Assembly (NCBI RefSeq): GCF_000499845.2
Contig: NC_023755.2
Coordinates: 1,555,530 to 1,619,529 of the forward strand
Source of the DNA: Phaseolus vulgaris
Lineage: Eukaryota; Streptophyta; Magnoliopsida; Fabales; Fabaceae
Direction of reading: 5' to 3'
Length of the DNA: 64,000 nucleotides
Made by a program: the position numbers and the translations under genes. The notes under the pieces were generated by a model that saw only the letters and a list, made by a program, of their open reading frames with translations, did no database searches and had not been told where the DNA came from. Shown in pieces: positions 1 to 12,600 of the stretch. Every line of letters starts with the position of its first letter. The stretch's first letter is position 1.

Positions 1-540
1 ACCACCACACCAAGTACCATCACCACACCATCCACCACCACATCAAGCACCATCACCATCACCACACCACCCATCACCACACCACCCAGCACCACACCAC
101 CCACACCACTCACACCACTCACACCACTCATCACCACACCACTCACCATCACCACACCACCCACCACCACACCAAGCACCATCACCACACCACCCACCAC
201 CACCCCAAACACCACCACCACCCCAAACACCATCACCACACCACCCACCACCACCCCAAGCACCATCACCACACCACCCACCACCACCCCAAGCACCATC
301 ACCACACCACCCACCACCACCCCAAGCACCATCACCACACCACCCACCACCCCAAACACCATCACCACACCACCCACCACCACCCCAAACACCATCACCA
401 CACCAAACACCATCACCAAACTACCCCCCACCACACCAAACACCACCACCACACCACTCACCACCCCAAGCACCACCACCACACCAAGCACCACCCCAAG
501 GACCACCACCACACCAAGCATCACCACCACCACACCAAGC
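1..540 (+). repeat. 33-nt coding minisatellite (CAC/CCA-rich)
   Basis: Tandem units of about 33 bp, core caccatcaccacaccaccca, with shorter 24-bp and 18-bp derivatives toward the 3' side. The array is entirely inside the proline/histidine-rich reading frame and keeps it open, so it is probably expanding and contracting by whole codons. Confidence 0.85.
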
Positions 541-571
541 AAATCCACCAGTACCACCATACTCAAACTGA
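2..571 (+). CDS. Proline/histidine-rich cell-wall-type repeat protein, 3' end only
   Basis: The frame starting at base 2 is open from the window edge to a TGA at 569-571, so only the C-terminal 189 residues are seen. Most of it is an 11-residue (33-nt) repeat of the type PSPHHPPPPQA, with variants ending in QT and a short HHS run near residues 30-45; the C-terminus reads QANPPVPPYSN. Every length change among the repeats is a multiple of three, which supports this frame. Ser-Pro and poly-Pro blocks are typical of hydroxyproline-rich glycoproteins (extensin or arabinogalactan type), so secretion to the wall is likely, but the N-terminal signal peptide lies outside the window. AATAAA-like signals follow at about 632. 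The repeat lacks A/T-rich stops, so the +1 frame is also open; it would give a Thr-rich product and an atypical tail, and is less likely. The exact family is not recognised. Confidence 0.62.
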   Translation, partial: PPHQVPSPHHPPPHQAPSPSPHHPSPHHPAPHHPHHSHHSHHSSPHHSPSPHHPPPHQAPSPHHPPPPQTPPPPQTPSPHHPPPPQAPSPHHPPPPQAPSPHHPPPPQAPSPHHPPPQTPSPHHPPPPQTPSPHQTPSPNYPPPHQTPPPHHSPPQAPPPHQAPPQGPPPHQASPPPHQANPPVPPYSN

Positions 572-1646
572 GTCATCTCCTTCTTCGGATGCAATTCATC
601 AACTTCTTTTTCATATGTATTCTTAGTTCTTAATAAAATATAAATGTTTCATGTCTCTCTGTGTTCCTATATTATATCACAGCTTATCATTTTTATTGGA
701 TTGGAATGATTGACAGATGTAAGTTTCAACCAAGAACTTTTGATTGAACAAAGGAAATAATAAAATTGGATTTATATAAATTTAATTTAATTTAAGTTCA
801 TTTCCACACAAAAATATAATTTTCTCAAAACTTATATTTTTTACTTCTAACTTATTTATAAATTAATTTTAATTTACGATGAATACTTATTAATTATTTA
901 AAAAAAACTCGTACAAGCACCATCTAATTCGTTTAATTTTAATTTTCAAATGAAAAGGAGTTTAATGTTGCGATAACTATTTAAAAAACAAAAAAATACA
1001 AAAAACTAGACAGAGATAATTAAGTAACATTGTTCTTTTAAATATACACGAGTATATTTGACCAAATTGACTTGTAGCAATGGTGAAATGTTTACCATTT
1101 ATTATATTTTTTTCATTTGTTTTCATAATAATAAAGCATATTGTTCAAAATTAAAAAAAAATCCATTTTTGTAAAATAATAAATTATACACATTAAAATT
1201 TTAGTTTACTTTGGATTTCTCGTCAAAATACAATTTAGGATTATTATGATAAAAAAATTAGGATTTTTCATATTGCTTTTCAATATACATCAGAAAATAA
1301 TCTAATCATTGGCTCACTTTAATAGGAAGGAGATCTCGCATTCCTTGCTTCATGTTTTTGTAAAGTTGTTGAGTTATACAAGTTGTTTATTAAGTTAATC
1401 CATTTTGGCATATATATCATAAATGTTTGGTGATGTATTATGTCTAACCATTTTCCAAGACAAATTTATTAGAAAACAAAACTAAAATAAAGAAAGATTT
1501 TGGTTAGTTTTTAAGAAGAATGGTCACTCAAAGTGTAGTTGCTCTCAATTTTTTTGTTTTAAATTGGTTTTAAATCAAGAAAAATAATTTTCAAATGCAC
1601 ATCCTATAAAAGAAAAATAACATGGATAAAACTAAGAGAAAAACAC
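572..1646. other. AT-rich intergenic DNA
   Basis: Contains AATAAA-like polyadenylation signals just after 571 and then AT-rich sequence with no supported gene. Confidence 0.6.
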
Positions 1647-3128
1647 TCAAATTGAAAAAAAGGTAAAACAATAAAGGCTAAGCAAAACGAGCACCACAGG
1701 AGTATTGATTGAAAGAGAAACGAAAATGTGTGGTTTGATCATACTGACATCGAGCAAAAGTAGCATTAGCTTGAAACAAGGTTGGGTTATAAAGTTTACA
1801 TCTCTGAAAACGTTTTTCTTAGACAAGTAGGAGAGATTTGATTTCATTAATAGAGTAAAGATCAGTTCGGGATGTGACAACAACAATAAACACATTGTAA
1901 TCTTCTTATACCTTTCAAGAATACTCTCACTGTGATCTTTCGTAGTCAATGGGGCACCAATTGCAGCAAGCATGTTGACGGTCTTCTCAATATCATGAGG
2001 ATAGGCATAAATCATTTTGTAATTCTTGGGAGTCTTTAGCAACAACTTCATCTTTTGAATTTTAGCATGAGTATGAAATGCATATCGATCTTTAAGACAT
2101 TTCAAAATTTGCGCTAAAGTATCTAAATCCACAACTTTTGTAAGAATTTGTGTTGTCATTGAAACATGAAGTCAAGCTATGATAAGTTGATTTTGTTGTT
2201 AAAAAATATCTAAAGGTTGAGACTAAGTGTGTGTTTGCTTTTGGGGGTGATGGAGGTTGAGGGTGAGGGTGAATGGGTGTCACCCTTGTTTACTTCTATG
2301 AGAGGGGGAGGTTGAGGGTGAGAATGAATGGAAAGTTGAGGGTATTTAGGATCCTCTCATAATAAGGAGAGTGAAATGAGATGAAAAGACCATGATACCC
2401 TTACTTTCTCATACAATAATATTAATAATGGAAATTATTATTAATAAGAATTGTATATATATAACATAACATAATTTAAAGAATCATAAATAATATTAAA
2501 ATTATCTAAATAAATTAACTTAAGTAACAAAATTAATTTAAATTAATAAAATGAAAAATAATAAAATTATACTTACATTTAAAATTATATTTAATTATTT
2601 CTTTGAATTTTACATTTTTTTATTTATAAATGAAACTTTAAATTATTTTAATTAACTAAAATATGCACAAAATTAATAATTATTTATTCTTTTTTTATAT
2701 ATAAGGATAAATTTGTAATCTTACAATTTATACTATTAAAAAATAATTTAAAATACTCTTACCACCATCACATCAGTCATGTATCTCAATAAATTTTCTT
2801 CACACATCCACTCTAACATACCTTAAAGACACTCACTTTTTTCACACTTTCTTCTCACACTCTCACTCTCCCACACCCTCAACTTTCCACTCCCCAATCC
2901 AAACAAAGCCTAAAAGGAGGTGAATGAGACTAAGAAAGAATTTGATTTCCTAAAAAAAAACTTCAAGAGTTTAAGGCCAGTGTTAGTGACAAGAACCCGA
3001 TGACACCAAATAATGAAATTATCTTCATCAAGTTTGAGGCTTATGGGAGTTGTAAATTGGTGAACACAGGTCATTGTGAAGAAAGAGGAGAGAATAACAA
3101 CAGAAGAAGAGGAAGGAGGCAAAATCAT
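1647..3128 (-). mobile_element. Decayed copia-type retrotransposon gag fragment, interrupted by a MITE
   Basis: Two minus-strand pieces resemble the N-terminal and UBN2-like parts of plant copia Gag. The upstream piece (3128 to 2911) carries ISLKLDEDNFIIW followed by VLVTNTGLKL, the usual start of copia Gag (LDxxNYxxW). The downstream piece (about 2159 to 1850) carries AKIQKMKLLLKT and LAAIGAPL, matching the middle of the same domain. They are separated by a 684-bp MITE. No zinc knuckle, integrase, reverse transcriptase or LTR was found around them, and several stops and frame changes are present, so this is a dead remnant. It lies just past the 3' end of the BRCT gene. Confidence 0.62.
2227..2910. 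mobile_element. Tourist/PIF-Harbinger-like MITE with TAA target duplication
   Basis: The element is flanked by TAA at 2224-2226 and 2911-2913. Its ends are imperfect inverted repeats: the left end has tgtgtgtttgcttttggggg, and the reverse complement of the right end has ggctttgtttggattgggg, both followed by G-rich tggaaagttgaggg-like sequence. The interior is AT-rich and non-coding. A 3-bp TAA/TTA duplication and a GTTTGG-type terminus are typical of Tourist elements. It sits inside the decayed copia gag, so it inserted later. Confidence 0.6.
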
Positions 3129-3612
3129 GAGTAAAAAAACTGGCTAGAATGAGTGAAAGACACGAAAAGAGAATGTGTAGAAGGCATGAAGAGAGAAAAA
3201 GATATAAATGATATACTCATCTATATTACCATACTGATACAGAAACGTAAAATGTAAAGGCAGAGAATGGTTAACAAGACGCCCAACCCTGATTAACTTG
3301 CCCATGCTATAATTTACCATTTATTCGACGTACTCCCATTAAACCATGGCATGAAATCAGGGAAGCTTACCTCACAAAATTTGAAAAAATCAATAATACA
3401 ATGCATATGTATATTTACAGATTGACTTCAAAACATCAATACAATAATATAAATATATATATATATATATTGCCACAAATTAATATACATTAATTTTGTT
3501 TCCTTTCAAATTTCTGAATCCGCCATTGTGCTAGCCCTTCCGTAAATCTTCATAAATATCTGCCCTGGTCACCATGGACGGGTTAATATATAGTTGCTGA
3601 AAGAAAAAAAAA

Positions 3613-6600
3613 TTATATTTCTTGACTCATATCTGAAGAACTAGGAAGTTCAGAGACTTTAACAAATGGCAAAGGATGCATGGTCTTTTCTTCGGTGAAA
3701 GGAAGTAACTTTCCAGAATATAAGCTCTTAATGATCCAGCTAAACGGCTGCATTAGAAGTCAACAGAAAATTCAGAAACACTCACACCTAACAGAAATAT
3801 ACATCAACTATATAAAATAGAACATGATAAGTAAGAGGGATTAATCATAAAAATCCAAGAAAGATTGAAATGTCAAGAATTTTCACATGACAAACCATGT
3901 ATGTGAGGGTTTGTACGAGGGTGAGAAGAGGAAATCTAAACCACATATCGATTATTAAAATTAAATTAAAGTAATGTACTTTTTAATTGGTTATGTGATT
4001 ATTATTATATCTTAAACCATAAAAAATCATTGAAGGATAAGATTAAAACATTGTCATTTAACTTTTATAAGAGGTCATGTGATCACTATATATAGAGAGA
4101 TAAAAAATGGCAAAATTCTTGAGCATGTTGACACAACCAGCAACTTCATTTTACAAAATAGAGCACCGTAAATAATGTTCAAATCTGAAATACGGAATTA
4201 CCACTCACCATCATTGGAATATTCCGCTCTTTGGCACAATGCTTCAGGTGACGTGATATTGCAGCTTTATCTTCAATTACAATAGCTGCAACCAAAGTCC
4301 TTTCCTCATCAATGGTCCGTACTAACCCTTGAAGAGTTTTGAACACATGTCCACCTCCATGCTGCAAAACGAACATAGGCATGAACATTTTTAAAAATGT
4401 TGAGATATTGCATCAAAGGACTATTATTATAATCTGTATCAGTTACCTACAGACGTACATTGCACTGTTACACCTTCATTGTTACATTAAAGTAGTAAAT
4501 TTGGATAGCTTCAGATTAGACATGTATGGCGTTGATATTTGTAGGAATTCTTGAATGCACAGAAGATATATCAGTTACATCAGATTTCATTACGTTTGAA
4601 AGTCATCAAATATATGTAAATTAACAAAAAGCTACCTATTAGTTTTAGAAACAACCATTAAAACTAAAGTTGCAGTCAACTGAATCAAAAGAAAAACTCA
4701 CTTCTTTTTATAATAAAATACAACATGAACACAAATAAAAATTAGTAAAAAGTGGAAATTTTACACCATAAAAATAGGACATGTCAAGGGGCAACTTAAG
4801 ATAATTGAAGAAAAAGAAAAAGGTAAAAGAAGGATCTTACCTTGATTATGCATGCCAATTTGGTGCAGAAACTAGGCTTCCCATGAAGCAGAATCCGTAC
4901 TCTTTCAAAAATATGTTTCCGGTTTCTTTGATGAATTGCCGTCCCAATACTGGACCACTTCATGTCATTTCGATTTGGAAGAATCATGTATCTAATAAAA
5001 TGAAACCAAAATCATTAAACAATGGAGAGGATTTGAAGATCTTGGACTGTCTAGACCAGCCAGGACACCCATTACTGATTCGATAACATCAGCATAGATT
5101 AATAATGACAACTGATCCCATAACAAGGTACATAAAATTTAAGAGAAGCACAAAGTCAATTACTCGGTGATGATACAACTTACTTTTCAGGTTTCAAAAT
5201 AGTTCCAGATGCAACGCAATCAATAAGCCAATCAACTTTCAGTATTGAAGCACCAACAGCACAACCATATAAGAATTTGGTGGTTTGCAGCTGAGACAAA
5301 CAACAAAGACTCCATCATATTCAGGTAAACAATGCAATCATTATATGACAAAAACATAATAATTAATGTTGTACAAGACTAAAGATAATCTCAAATTTAA
5401 AAAGAATAATATATTTCTTCTATACTCCAATAAGGAGGCTATTGGACCTATAAATAAATGTGAGTATGCTGGTTATTTTAGGAAATATAGAGAGCTAATT
5501 CTAAGGAAACAAATCCATGTAAATATGGGATTGTTTTTAAATACATAATCCTAGTATTAATAGCAAGATACACATGTAATAAAGAATAAAACTGTAACAT
5601 GACTAAAATAAAAAAACTTCCTAAAATAAGCTAATGAGTACGTGTTTTCCATTCCCAACTTGGATATAATTCTGTTAAAGTTAATGCAGTATAACCCTTT
5701 GGTGAGTATGTCTGCAAGTTGATTTTGAGTGAACATATATGGGTGCAAATCAAGCCATTGTCTAGTTTGTCCACCTTAATATGTTTAGTTCTATCATGTT
5801 GCAAACATTCCAGTAGCAACCTATCCTTCATAGCGTGGGGCAACTCCATGTATATTTCTTCATCAAAGTCTCTATGTAGGAATGTTGCAAATCCCAATCA
5901 TGATTTGCTACTAGTGAGTGACAATATCACTTTGACCGTGTTCATCTTAGCAACCAGGGCAAATGTCTCCAGATAATCCACTCCATAGGTTTGAGTGGAT
6001 CCTTTGGCCACTAACCTTGCCTTATAACCTTCAATGGTCTCATCAGTCCACCAATTTACTAAGGAAGAATCTTACCTTTATTTCTTCATGATTCAGGTGG
6101 ACAGAGACACGTTCTCCACCTAGTCTATTAACAATGTGTGCTTGCCCTCCCCTTCTTTTAGGGCCTCCTTTATGCTCTCATTCTCTGTTTTGGCCTCCTT
6201 TTTGCCCCCATTCTCGGTTGTTGCCTCCTTTCTGCCCCCATTCTCAGCTTAAGGGTTTTCTACATCTCCCACTCTCGGTTGTTGCAATAGGTGCACCAAA
6301 CCTCCTCAAATTATTTCTCCATATTTGGAACCCCGCTTTTTCTTTGGTTAGAAATCATTGTTGTTCCTCCTTCATCTATCATTGCTGAGTTTTCAGTAGT
6401 TGGAGTCTCAGCATCAGTCCTCTCCTGCTTTCTTCACTCCGGATAATGGCTACCACATCATTAATCCTTAGAACCTTCTCTTTTCCCAAAATTTGGACTC
6501 GAACATGAGCATTTTCAAGATTCAATCCTACCAAAAAGTCATAGACTCTATCTTGTTCAATATACTCTTTTAGGATTGTTGAGTCCTTTTAATACTTTGC

Positions 6601-9600
6601 TTTTATAACTCCATCCATAGGAACTTAAGTTGATTGGCATATTCTATAACTAATACTATAACTAATTCTATAACTCCATCCATAGCCACAGTTTTCACCT
6701 TTACATCATAAATTTGGGTAGCATCCTTGGCCTTAGAATAGGTTTGTTCTACTGCCTCCCAAATTTCCTTTACAAATCTAAGGAACATGCAGGTATCACT
6801 GATCTTTAGAACCGTTGAATTTCACAGTCATTTCATGATCATTGGAATCTTCTTCATTCCAGGATTTGAACTTGACATTATTTTTATTAAGTATATTATC
6901 AGTCAAGTGACTGACCTTGCCTTTTCCTTTTGGAATGGTCTTAATGAGTGGAGACCATTTGAGATAATTTTTCATTTAATTTATAAGCAGAATGGACATT
7001 CTGCAACAGTCTGGGATCTATCCCCAATTTCCATTCCAAAATTCACGAACTCAACCATATAGGAGGATCATGTAGCAACAAAGGTTGCAATAGGGATCAG
7101 AGAGGAGCAAGCAACAATGGAGGTTGTAACCTGCTTCAAGGTGGTGCAGGAATGAAGAAGGCTGCGTTTTTTTAGGGTAGAAGGAGTTTTGATACCATCT
7201 CAAATTTAGAAAAAATAATATATATTTCTTCTATATTTCAACAAAGGGGTTATTGGACCTATAAATACACAAGTCTACTGGTTATTTTAGAAAAGATGGA
7301 GCTAATTCTAAGGAAACAAATCCGTGGAATTGTGGAATTGTTCTTAAATACATAATCCTAGTACTAATAGCAAGATACACTTGTAATAAAGAATAAAATT
7401 ATAGCAAGGATAAAATACAAAGCTTCCTAAATACATAATGAGCAGCACAGTTGTGACAGATTATATTGATCATTATAAACAAACCTTTCTCATACATAGA
7501 ACAATGGGTAAATGAGATAAAGTTGAATGTCTCTTGTCCCCAGAATTTTGAGAGGGAATATCATAAAGAACCACTCCACCAGAACTCCTTATTAGTGCTT
7601 CCATGTCCCTTTCCTTCTCACAAGATAATCCGGTTAGAAGGAACTCTACACCTTGGAATATAAATTCATTCACTTTGTTTCTGCAATAATTTGTCGAGGA
7701 ATGTTTCATACTTGGCACAGAATTGGTCAATGACTTTGAAACTCGCTGCCTTTTTGCTCTGACAGAAGAACCTACATTTAGAAAAAAGTAAGTAAAACCC
7801 CACCGAAAGATACATTCCTACTAGAGAATAGAGATGTAATATAAAACCATTCACGTGTTTTAACAACTGAGATTTATGGGATAGTTGGTTCATGATATCA
7901 TATTAGAGTCCTTATGACCAAGTGATCTCCCAAAGAACTCGTGGATGAGGGAACATGCTAGCCATGAAATATAAACCATTCATATATGTTTTCACCTAAC
8001 AGATTAAGATTATGGGATAGTTAATTGGGCTCTTAGCAATTAGACAAACTGAACAAAAGACTTACATCTTTTATGTGAGGATTCTAACTTTGATAATTTC
8101 CTTTTTGGATGAAGCTCCTCCACTTTTTCTGAGAAATGTACTTTCTTTCTGGCTCTAACATGTCCACTGTGGAATTTATTGCTCTCAAACTGCAGTTTAT
8201 TAAGATTATTGTTCTGTTGACTTTGAACGACAGTTTCTGGCACTACATGCTGCTTAATAATTTTCTCTGTGACATCATTTGCAACATTCATAGGGCCCAG
8301 CAAGCGCTGGCGTATCCGATGGTTTAGAATAAGAGGTGATTTCGTATCTTGTGTTGGTTCTGCTGAAATGCCATTTTCATCAGCTGTTTTTAACTCATTA
8401 CCACATTTGTCATTTGTTATTTCAATAATTGACTTATGATCAACCGAATGCTGATTATCTTCTTCATTTTTGTTTCCACCTGCATGCTCTGAAGCAGATA
8501 GGCTCCCTGAAATCTTCGTGCCCAAAGATGTTGCGCTATCCATACTCAGGTCAATTGGAAGTTCTGTCAAATTATAGTTTAGGTTGAGATCTTGGTTTGG
8601 TAAAATTGTGCTATAAGTCTTAAGAGCAATATGTTCAACCCTTGTTAACTTCCGAGTGACCTGTTCATCCATCCTTGCTTCAGTGATTGGAAGATCTTTA
8701 TCATCTAGCACAATCATAATTCTCTCATCACTACGGTCAAAATTAGCATTCTTTTCCAAGATCCTTTGAAATTTCTCCACCTCAAATTCAGAGACGGATG
8801 GAACAAAATCCTCAGAATCACTTTTTTTGTCAATATGAGCATTGTAATTAGCATGCTCTAAGGAAAGGCTACACGGAACAAACGAACAGAGAGGATCAGT
8901 CAATGATGGACTAGAACATTTGGTCACATCTTGAGACTGCAATATGCTCTCATTAGGTTTCTTGTGTGAGTCTTCAGAAGGCATACTAAGCTGAGAACCA
9001 ATGGCACAGTTGGGATCATGTTTCAGCACACAAGAATTCTCATCTGGAACAATATCTACGGATTCTGTAAGAAAGCTTGTCTCTCTAACAAGAAAATTCG
9101 GAATCCATTCTGCATTGTTTCGATTCAATGAAGATGAATCTAATTCCTTCCAAAAGGGAAACAGAGTAAAAATACATGAAAAATAAGATGCCTAAATCCA
9201 TGAATGAATATAAATAAATACAATATAAATAATCCGAGGAAAGGAATGCAAATTTTTAAATGAACATAAATTGTAGGGATATGTACAGAAGTAAAAAAGG
9301 AACAAAAGGGCAGACACTTAGTAAAAGAAAGAATATAATCTGGAGGAAATTTGCCTCCAATCATAACAGAAGTTCCCCTTCCATTGATGACAATTTAGAA
9401 TTCCACACAACCAAACAAGCAACTGATATGGAAACAGTGGTTTCTATGCCATCAACATGAATGAAAATCAAAATATGTAGAAAATCAGGTATGCTTAGAT
9501 TCTTTTTGTTCCATCAGACAAGTGTTCGTTAAATAGCATCTGTACAATGATGGCAACAATAAAGTGCTGACACATTCTTGAAGGGGGAATGCAACCAACA

Positions 9601-12600
9601 GCTATGAATAGATAGCTAGCCAAACCCTACTGTTCAGCAAGAACTTGCAGAATGTTCCATTCAAACATCGAAATTGTATGAACAATCTCTCTTTTCCATC
9701 AGATATCTACTATCCCTAATAATTAGCAAAATATCTCAGAATAAAAAACTGTGCCACCCAACTTGATGATTTTAGGCAAAGTAAAATCTCAATATAAAGA
9801 GTACTTGTCTATCATACTTCTTCTCTGAAAAGAAATTAACAGTGAGCTTTTTCTAAAGAAACAGTTATAAGACTCATCATATTTAGAATCATTAATATAT
9901 CAACAATAGACTTCAGTTATTATGAATATATTGGTTTTGTCAGGTGGTTGCAGCAATAAATTGCCATAAAGATTACAATAACCTCAACTTTACTACAATG
10001 TTACTTGTTTCTTCACATCATACTATGAGCTGTTAAATACAAAAGAACAAAGTATTATTATTATTAGGTTTGGTGTGTGTGTGTGTCAAATGTCGACCAC
10101 ACACACATGTTTATATTGACAACAAAAATATTCCCAATAAATGCTAATCGTAATCAAATCATACAGACATTAAAACGTGCTACATGAACTACATTAATAA
10201 TTATAAAGTCTAAAGGAAATTAGGAAACATGTAGAAGTGATATCCTCGCATCAGACCTTCCCTCTTCTCTAAAATAGACAATAGCCCTTTAATTTCAACA
10301 AGACTCGAAGATGAATTTGAGGGTCAGTCTAAACTCAAGACACTTGTGCCAACTAGAAAATCAAAAGAAAATGACAATTTGTTTGACTAAAAGAAATGGT
10401 AGGTGAAGGAAAGAGAAGAAGCACCACACCTTAAATGTCCACCCCCCTAACCAGCGACTTCTAAATCTTTCTGGAGCTCGATATGTTGTCCATTTCTCCT
10501 TGTCTGAAACGTTTAACAAAGGAAAATAGATAAGCTTTAAATACTTGATAAAGAAAGCAGATGAAAATGATGAGTAAGATATTAAAACTCACTGAAATTT
10601 CCAGAATTCTCAACAAGTGACGAATTGACACTGTTTGGTGGCTTGATAGAAGTAAAGTCAACCATAGTCAACCCAACTGTCTGGAAAATGGAAATCAATG
10701 TAGCATCAATGACTTTATAGAAAAATCATTTAATAGTGGAGTGGAAACATAATGCTGCCCAGAAACAACTGAGACAAACAATACCCAAAAGTGAGACTCT
10801 TATTTTTTCTCTTATTCATTAAATCATTCTTTTCAATAAAAACCACTCGTATCTTCACCATCACCCTTAAGCTTTGATATGGTTGATATAGTGGCTTCTA
10901 CAACCAAGTAGTCTTTCAGTTACTACCAACAACCAAGCACCCAATAAGATGTTAAATTTCAATGTAAGGTTGGTGGAACTATGCACGCTTAAAGCCCAAA
11001 GAACTCTTTCATGAGGGGGTATGGTAAAGATATAAAGTAAAAGACAACAATATTCCTTCACGTAATAGCCTAAGCTTTTGTGATAGTTGGTTCAAGAGAA
11101 GCTAAATTTTGAATGTTTTGTAGACAGATGGATTGAAAGTGAAAGGAAAAGAAGATACTTTACCTGGTTGGGGGCCAAGACATCAGTACTATTGCATTGA
11201 TTAAAAATAGGAGGACTATTTTCAAAAGGTTTGAGAGTGTTTTCACCCAAAGCAGGATCATCAGAATGCATCTCCTCACAACGTAAAGAATGATGTGGTG
11301 AGTATGTATTTTGCGGCATTTCCTTCTCCGCGTTAACATCTAATTGCTTTTGTTTAGATTTATCATCAAAATTGTGAAACTGAGAAGTATGCTCGATATC
11401 ACTATTTTTGTCATTGCATCCACTATCCTTTTCAACATTGGAGACACCTTTTGCTTCAAATATAGTTGAACTGCAAAGAATATTCTCAACAGGAACATCA
11501 ATAGGTAGCCCTATATCTTCATAGGCATCTTCCATAATGAAATCATTCAAATCAGAAAGAGAATCACAGTAGTCAGATTCCTCATTTGAGGATTGGAAGT
11601 CAACTTCCAACCCATCAAGACGTGCCTGCTTCACATGAAGTGCAACTTCAAGAACAGCTTCTGTACGTATTGTTTCTAAAACTGAGTCCAACTTCACTAA
11701 ATCATGTATGACCAATGCCTCAGATGCCGCAATAGAAAGTTCAACTGCATTACTGACATCAACACCTTTAACAGAATCAGTTGTATCAATGAGAGATTTT
11801 GAAGCATCCTTTTCCACAATTTCAGGGATGAAAGCAGCTGGCAAATCTGATTCACTGGTAAGAGGATCCATAATCGAATGCAAGTTTTCTCTAAAATCAA
11901 TAGAAGGTTGAATAGGTTGCAATGACAAAACAGTACTTGGTGCAACTACATCTTGAGATTCATTCAAATCTTGGGTCGGGCAAAAGACTGAACCAATATC
12001 TGAAGAAAGACGCAAACTAAAGTGAAACACCTGCTTCAATGAAATATGAATACATCAAGGAACTTAGTCTTAATAGAATTAACAGTTTAAGTAATTTCTC
12101 AAGTAGGTGAGAAATAAAATTTACAGACACGTTTCACAAGAATAGATTTTAGCACATAAGTGTGCTAGTGTATATTGTTGAAAACAGTGACATCTAATTA
12201 ACTGAGAGAAATGGACTATAAGCAAAGGACTGATCATCTAAAAGTAGTTCTTTGCCAGTTCCTTCAAACTTCTGAGTCCATGCTTGCTGCTACAATTTAT
12301 AAGTGACAAATTAATGGACAACAATTTGTCACTGAGTCAGTTTAACCGCCAGAAGAAAAATATTTGAAAACTAGCTGAAATTTCTGTAGTATATAAGTAA
12401 ACAAAACACAAAGATGTTTTGGCAAATAAGAATTGAGGGGAATAAACAGATAAATATGTTCTCACTCTTTAGGATGGATCTAAATTATTATTATCTGAGT
12501 GGTATCTATATGTCTTTACGAAGTTATGGATGTATGTAACTGTTGTGATGTTATATACGTGGTGTTACAAAACATGTAAAGGACAATTGACGTGTTGAGT

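Larger units (their letters stand above)
5386..7445 (-). mobile_element. Internally deleted copia LTR retrotransposon inside intron 8 of the BRCT gene
   Basis: Two direct repeats of about 250 bp flank a 1.56-kb interior. Reading on the minus strand, the 5' LTR is followed directly by TGGTATCA (7197-7190), the initiator-Met tRNA primer-binding site usual for copia. Next comes Gag sequence (SWNEEDS-like near 6840 and KEIWEAVEQTYSKAKDA near 6780), then a reverse transcriptase start (QTYGVDYLETFALVAK, about 5995-5948), FLHRDFDEEIYMELP near 5880-5835, and an RNase H tail (ECLQHDRTKHIKVD, NQLADILTKGL, SKLGM). The RT core with its YxDD motif and most of integrase are missing and frames shift, so it cannot be autonomous. 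It has the same orientation as the host gene, and the flanking exons still join in frame across it. Confidence 0.85.

Noticed and set aside
6134..6388. 84-codon plus-strand open frame with Pro/His repeats
   Set aside because: Antisense to the interior of the intronic copia element.
10072..10110. GT-rich and CA-rich stretches forming an inverted repeat in a BRCT-gene intron
   Set aside because: Simple-sequence repeat of two short dinucleotide tracts; no evidence of function.
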